This document shows, piece by piece, positions 5,219 through 8,045 of a DNA stretch of 8,045 nt. The number at the start of each line of letters is the position of its first letter. The stretch's first letter is position 1. The notes below the pieces were generated by a model. The model saw only the letters and a list, made by a program, of their open reading frames with translations. It was not told the DNA's origin and did no database searches. The DNA is from JABFSC01 sp031389045 (GTDB lineage: Bacteria; Desulfobacterota; Binatia; Bin18). The DNA lies in the NCBI GenBank assembly GCA_031389045.1, contig JANMSE010000695.1:1-8045 (forward strand), written 5' to 3'. The translations under genes and the position numbers were made by a program.

Positions 5219-6910
5219 TCAGAAGCGGACGAGTTCTTGGGAGACCTTTTTGCCAAGCGAGGTGAACAGCGCGAGATCGGTTGGCGTATACACATCACCA
5301 GAGGTTTTGCGCCCAAGACACACTAACGCCGTGGGCGCGTCGCCACGGCCAATCGTGAGGACCGCGGCCGCCCGGAGGTTCTCGAGTGCCTCTCGTTCAG
5401 AGCGACTCAGCGACGCGCGCACCGTCCGTTGCCACCGTTCGACATCCACCGTGGCGGCACGCGCCTGTAAGGCTTCAACGAGAGGACTCTGGGCGGCAAA
5501 GACAGGAGGTGTGCTGCTCCCACGCACGAAGACCGGTTCATAGAGTGAAGCGTTCGCGCTGTAGATGACACAATTTTCCATGGCACCCAACGCGAACAGG
5601 CGTTCCCCAACCAAGCATAGTAATGCTTCGCGACTGGCTGCCGTTGGCAGCTCGCGCATGAGTTGTTGTACGCCTTGCTCCACGAGATAGCGCTGGGAGA
5701 AGAAGACACGCTCGATTTGCGGACGCAGATACCGTTGCCCTGGTATCATCACCGAGACAAGAGCGAGTGAGAGCATCACGTGTCCGCTCGTGGCATCAAT
5801 ACCGACAAGCGTATGTAAGGACATCGCGAGGGATGGGGTGATCGTGGTTATCACCACGCCCAGTATGAGTAACAGGATTGAATACGCCGCCGTCGAACTG
5901 ATCAGCCGATCAATGTCGAAGAAATTGAAGCGGGTGATCGCAACCAGCAGACACAGCGGAATGCATGCCATGAAAAGCGTGGCGCTTTCGTGTAACCACC
6001 ACAGCGCCGGATAGACACCAATGATCACGTCGGCGAGCAGAACTGGCGTTGCTCCAATATAGGCGCCATACACGGCCCATTTGAGTTGCCGGCGGCCCAA
6101 CGGACCGGCACGGAGGAAGTTGCGCGTCAGCAGTGCCAGCAAAGCCGCGAGACCGAAGAACGTGATCGCCAATTCCGCCTGTAACCCGAACGTGGGCGAC
6201 CACGGGACGCCAAAGACCCGACTCGTGAAGCTTGGGCCAAACAGCGCGAACACCCAAGGCCACCACGAGAGGCGGGTCTCTGGCGGGGCAAGCTCTTCTG
6301 GTAGCAAAAGGATGAGACGGAAAAACAGCGGGAACAGCGCGAGTGAAGACAGGCTGAGCACGAGGATCCACGCGTAGGTCTGCCACAGTGGTCCGCCCGC
6401 GAAGAAAGTCCAGTGGAAACTATACGTCATCCCCGCCAAGAAAAAGGCGCGCGCCACTCGGACCCCAGGGCGGCGGATCAAGACAACCACCGCCGTCACC
6501 GCGAAGCCCAACGTGAGCACAAGCGTGCGCCAGGGGAACGCAAACGGGTGTAACGCCACGGTACGGGTCTCAATGACCCCGTCGTGTGAGAACACAACGG
6601 GCGTTTGCAACTCGACCGCCTGTTCATACATCCGCGCGGTAAACCCCAACGGTCCCACTCCACGGAGGTCGGCCTCACCCACCCGGATGAAGCGGTCGCC
6701 AATAGCAAACCCCAGATGTTCCGCCCCAGTCCCAGGCCAAAAGGCTCGAAGTGTTGGATAGTCCTCCGCGCTCGCGGGCGCATTGACGAGCAACGGAATC
6801 CGGGCCAGTCGGGCATTCGCGATCTCATACAAGTACAACGCGAAACAGCCGAGCCACAGAGGAACCAAAAGAACGAGTAAAGCAATGTCGAATGGTTGGA
6901 AGCGGCGCAC
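5219..6910 (-). CDS. Polytopic membrane sensor with PDZ-like segment and C-terminal GAF-like domain, no output domain
   Basis: Residue numbers count from the upstream GTG at 6964. Hydrophobic segments lie at about 26-46, 144-163, 172-191, 196-221, 235-247, 264-283, 295-317, 326-345, 360-380 and 393-409, so roughly ten passes. Between the first two is an extracytoplasmic stretch with a PDZ-like GDRFIRVGEADLRG (89-102). The motif RFNFFDIDRLISSTAAYSIL (345-364) and the following RPQIERVFFSQRY are typical of ComP-like and related membrane sensors; residues 440-581 read as a GAF domain, ending SGDVYTPTDLALF...QELVRF. In relatives this is normally followed by a histidine kinase or nucleotide cyclase; here translation stops. 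GTG 6910 is preferred as start because GAGGA lies 8 nt upstream and TM1 follows directly; GTG 6964 or ATG 6961 would add 18 or 17 residues and have no ribosome site. It is divergent from the ABC gene. Ligand unknown. Confidence 0.8.
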   Translation of the reverse strand: MRRFQPFDIALLVLLVPLWLGCFALYLYEIANARLARIPLLVNAPASAEDYPTLRAFWPGTGAEHLGFAIGDRFIRVGEADLRGVGPLGFTARMYEQAVELQTPVVFSHDGVIETRTVALHPFAFPWRTLVLTLGFAVTAVVVLIRRPGVRVARAFFLAGMTYSFHWTFFAGGPLWQTYAWILVLSLSSLALFPLFFRLILLLPEELAPPETRLSWWPWVFALFGPSFTSRVFGVPWSPTFGLQAELAITFFGLAALLALLTRNFLRAGPLGRRQLKWAVYGAYIGATPVLLADVIIGVYPALWWLHESATLFMACIPLCLLVAITRFNFFDIDRLISSTAAYSILLLILGVVITTITPSLAMSLHTLVGIDATSGHVMLSLALVSVMIPGQRYLRPQIERVFFSQRYLVEQGVQQLMRELPTAASREALLCLVGERLFALGAMENCVIYSANASLYEPVFVRGSSTPPVFAAQSPLVEALQARAATVDVERWQRTVRASLSRSEREALENLRAAAVLTIGRGDAPTALVCLGRKTSGDVYTPTDLALFTSLGKKVSQELVRF

Positions 6911-6986
6911 GTTGTGATTCCTCGGAGCAATACGGTAGCACCCTATGTCGTTCCCTCCCATCACTCAAGGAAGGTATGATGTTGAT
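6911..6986. promoter_or_regulatory. Divergent promoter region between sensor and ABC transporter genes
   Basis: With starts at 6910 (minus) and 6987 (plus), 76 nt remain for two divergent promoters. On the minus strand TTGAGT (6968-6963) and TAGGGT (6945-6940) are 17 nt apart, a weak sigma-70-like pair that would give a short leader to GTG 6910. On the plus strand only a Shine-Dalgarno-like AAGGAAGGT (6967-6975) before GTG 6987 is convincing. No operator palindrome is apparent. Confidence 0.3.
6919..6923 (-). promoter_or_regulatory. Shine-Dalgarno for the membrane sensor, supports GTG 6910 start
   Basis: GAGGA on the minus strand is 8 nt from GTG 6910. The alternative starts at 6964 and 6961 lack any purine-rich match upstream. 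Confidence 0.45.
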
Positions 6987-8045
6987 GTGAACACTCCACC
7001 CTTACTCACAGTCCAAGACCTCCGCGTCCAGATCGACGGACGACTGCTGCTCGCGGTGTCGTCTCTGGAAATCCTTCGCGGCGAGGTGCTGGCCGTACTT
7101 GGTGCCAACGGCGCGGGCAAAAGCACCTTGCTCCAGGCACTCGCCTGCCTTCGAGACTCAACCACCGGCACGTTGACCTTCGCTGGGCAACGGGTGGACC
7201 TCCGCGCACCGACCCTCGACTTTCGCCGTCGCCTCGCGGTCGTGTTTCAAGAACCACTGCTCTTTGACACCACCGTCGCTGAGAATATCGCCAGTGGCCT
7301 CAAACTGCGTGGCGTGGCGAAGTCCATCATTGCGGAAAAAACCGCTTTTTGGCTGGAGCAAGTCGGCCTTACTCATCTCGCGCGGCGCCAAGCGCGCACG
7401 CTTTCCGGAGGCGAGGCTCAACGCACCAGTCTCGCGCGCGCGTTCGTGCTTGACCCTGACCTGCTTTTGCTTGACGAACCATTCTCCGCCTTGGATACTC
7501 CGACTCGTGAGGCATTGCTGGAAACCTTCCACCGCATCCAACAACACACCCAGGTCACTACCCTTTTTGTCACGCATGACCGCCTAGAAGCGCTCCGTCT
7601 CGGCAATCGCGTCGCCGTCATGGATAAGGGAGAAATCGCTCAGATTGGCACGGCTGAAGAAGTTTTCAGCCAACCAGTCAATGAAACCGTGGCCAGCTTT
7701 GTCGGGATCGAAACCATTTTACGGGGAACGGTGGAATCGCAGTCCGACGGGTTCGCCGAGATCGGAGTCGCCGTGGGAAAACGCATCGCGGCGGCGTCCC
7801 CCTTGCCTGTCGGCACGGAAGTCACCCTTTGCCTGCGTCCAGAAGAAGTGACCTTACTTGCTCCTTCTGAAGAAGGCGTGCACGAACAGCCGTCCAGCGC
7901 GCGCAATCATTTTCTCGCGCACGTGACGAGAATCATTCCATGGGGCTTGGCCTACAAGATTCACTTGGACTGTGGTTTTCCCTTGGTGGCTTTTGTGACG
8001 CGCCCCTCACTCGAAGTGCTCCATTTGCAAGCTGGCGCAACCGTG
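6987..8045 (+). CDS. ABC transporter ATP-binding protein with TOBE domain, molybdate/tungstate type (3' end outside window)
   Basis: 353 codons are present and the frame stays open to the edge. The N-terminal nucleotide-binding domain is complete: Walker A GANGAGKST (39-47), Q-loop Q88 in VVFQEPLLFDTTVAENI, signature LSGGE (139-143), Walker B LLLLDEP (159-165), D-loop SALD and switch H197 in THD. After about residue 240 comes an accessory region with LRPEEV and a TOBE-like segment from SSARN (303) through LDCGFPLVAFVTRPSLEVL. SARN followed by CGFPLVA.VTR is what I associate with ModC/WtpC/TupC-type ATPases, which power import of molybdate or tungstate with a permease and binding protein. Those partners would have to lie beyond the right edge. 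GTG 6987 is the start that fits the usual N-terminus, with AAGGAAGGT upstream at a long spacing (11 nt); ATG 6945 in the same frame would add 14 residues. ABC ATPase is certain; oxyanion specificity is likely but not proven. Confidence 0.85.
   Translation, partial: MNTPPLLTVQDLRVQIDGRLLLAVSSLEILRGEVLAVLGANGAGKSTLLQALACLRDSTTGTLTFAGQRVDLRAPTLDFRRRLAVVFQEPLLFDTTVAENIASGLKLRGVAKSIIAEKTAFWLEQVGLTHLARRQARTLSGGEAQRTSLARAFVLDPDLLLLDEPFSALDTPTREALLETFHRIQQHTQVTTLFVTHDRLEALRLGNRVAVMDKGEIAQIGTAEEVFSQPVNETVASFVGIETILRGTVESQSDGFAEIGVAVGKRIAAASPLPVGTEVTLCLRPEEVTLLAPSEEGVHEQPSSARNHFLAHVTRIIPWGLAYKIHLDCGFPLVAFVTRPSLEVLHLQAGATV

Noticed and set aside
6911..6964. Sensor gene start at GTG 6964 or ATG 6961
   Set aside because: No ribosome site, adds a polar tail ahead of TM1 and leaves only 22 nt to the divergent gene; not excluded, but GTG 6910 is better supported.

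Overview
The window is a high-GC bacterial chromosome segment with five clearly readable protein genes, two of them cut by the window edges, and one very small gene. No rRNA, tRNA, integrase, transposase or CRISPR array is visible. The gene types fit a large-genome environmental bacterium: a secreted beta-propeller built of SBBP repeats, a NACHT NTPase with HEAT repeats, a cyanobacterial-looking small gene pair, and an oxyanion ABC transporter. I cannot place the phylum from sequence alone.

Layout: (1) 3-1493 +, the 3' part of an SBBP-repeat / FG-GAP-like secreted protein. (2) 1595-2030 +, two overlapping small genes (57 and 104 codons), the second starting at TTG behind a strong Shine-Dalgarno inside the first; they look like a toxin-antitoxin-type pair, but the function is not known. 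(3) 2031-2258, a non-coding stretch with a hairpin repeat and a heptanucleotide tandem repeat. (4) 2259-5171 +, a 970-residue NACHT NTPase with C-terminal HEAT repeats. Its N-terminus reads as only the second half of a Lon-type (S16) protease domain. (5) 5219-6910 -, a polytopic membrane sensor with a PDZ-like extracytoplasmic segment and a C-terminal GAF-like domain, but no kinase or cyclase output domain. (6) 6987-8045 +, divergent from the sensor, an ABC ATPase with a TOBE domain of the molybdate/tungstate type, running off the right edge.

Two points stand out. First, the NACHT protein keeps the Lon catalytic-lysine motif (residues 34-44), but the half that should carry the nucleophile serine is absent, and repeats lie where it would be. 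It is either a decayed or rearranged STAND defence gene, or a protein that uses a half-domain as a non-catalytic module. Second, a short hairpin element of about 29 nt (copies at 1527-1555 and 2041-2069, diverged copy at 5181-5207) follows every plus-strand transcription unit in the same orientation. The two good copies keep their stem through different substitutions. The small gene pair is bracketed by two of these elements. Together with the NACHT gene this suggests an accessory or defence-like patch lying next to more ordinary sensor and transport genes.
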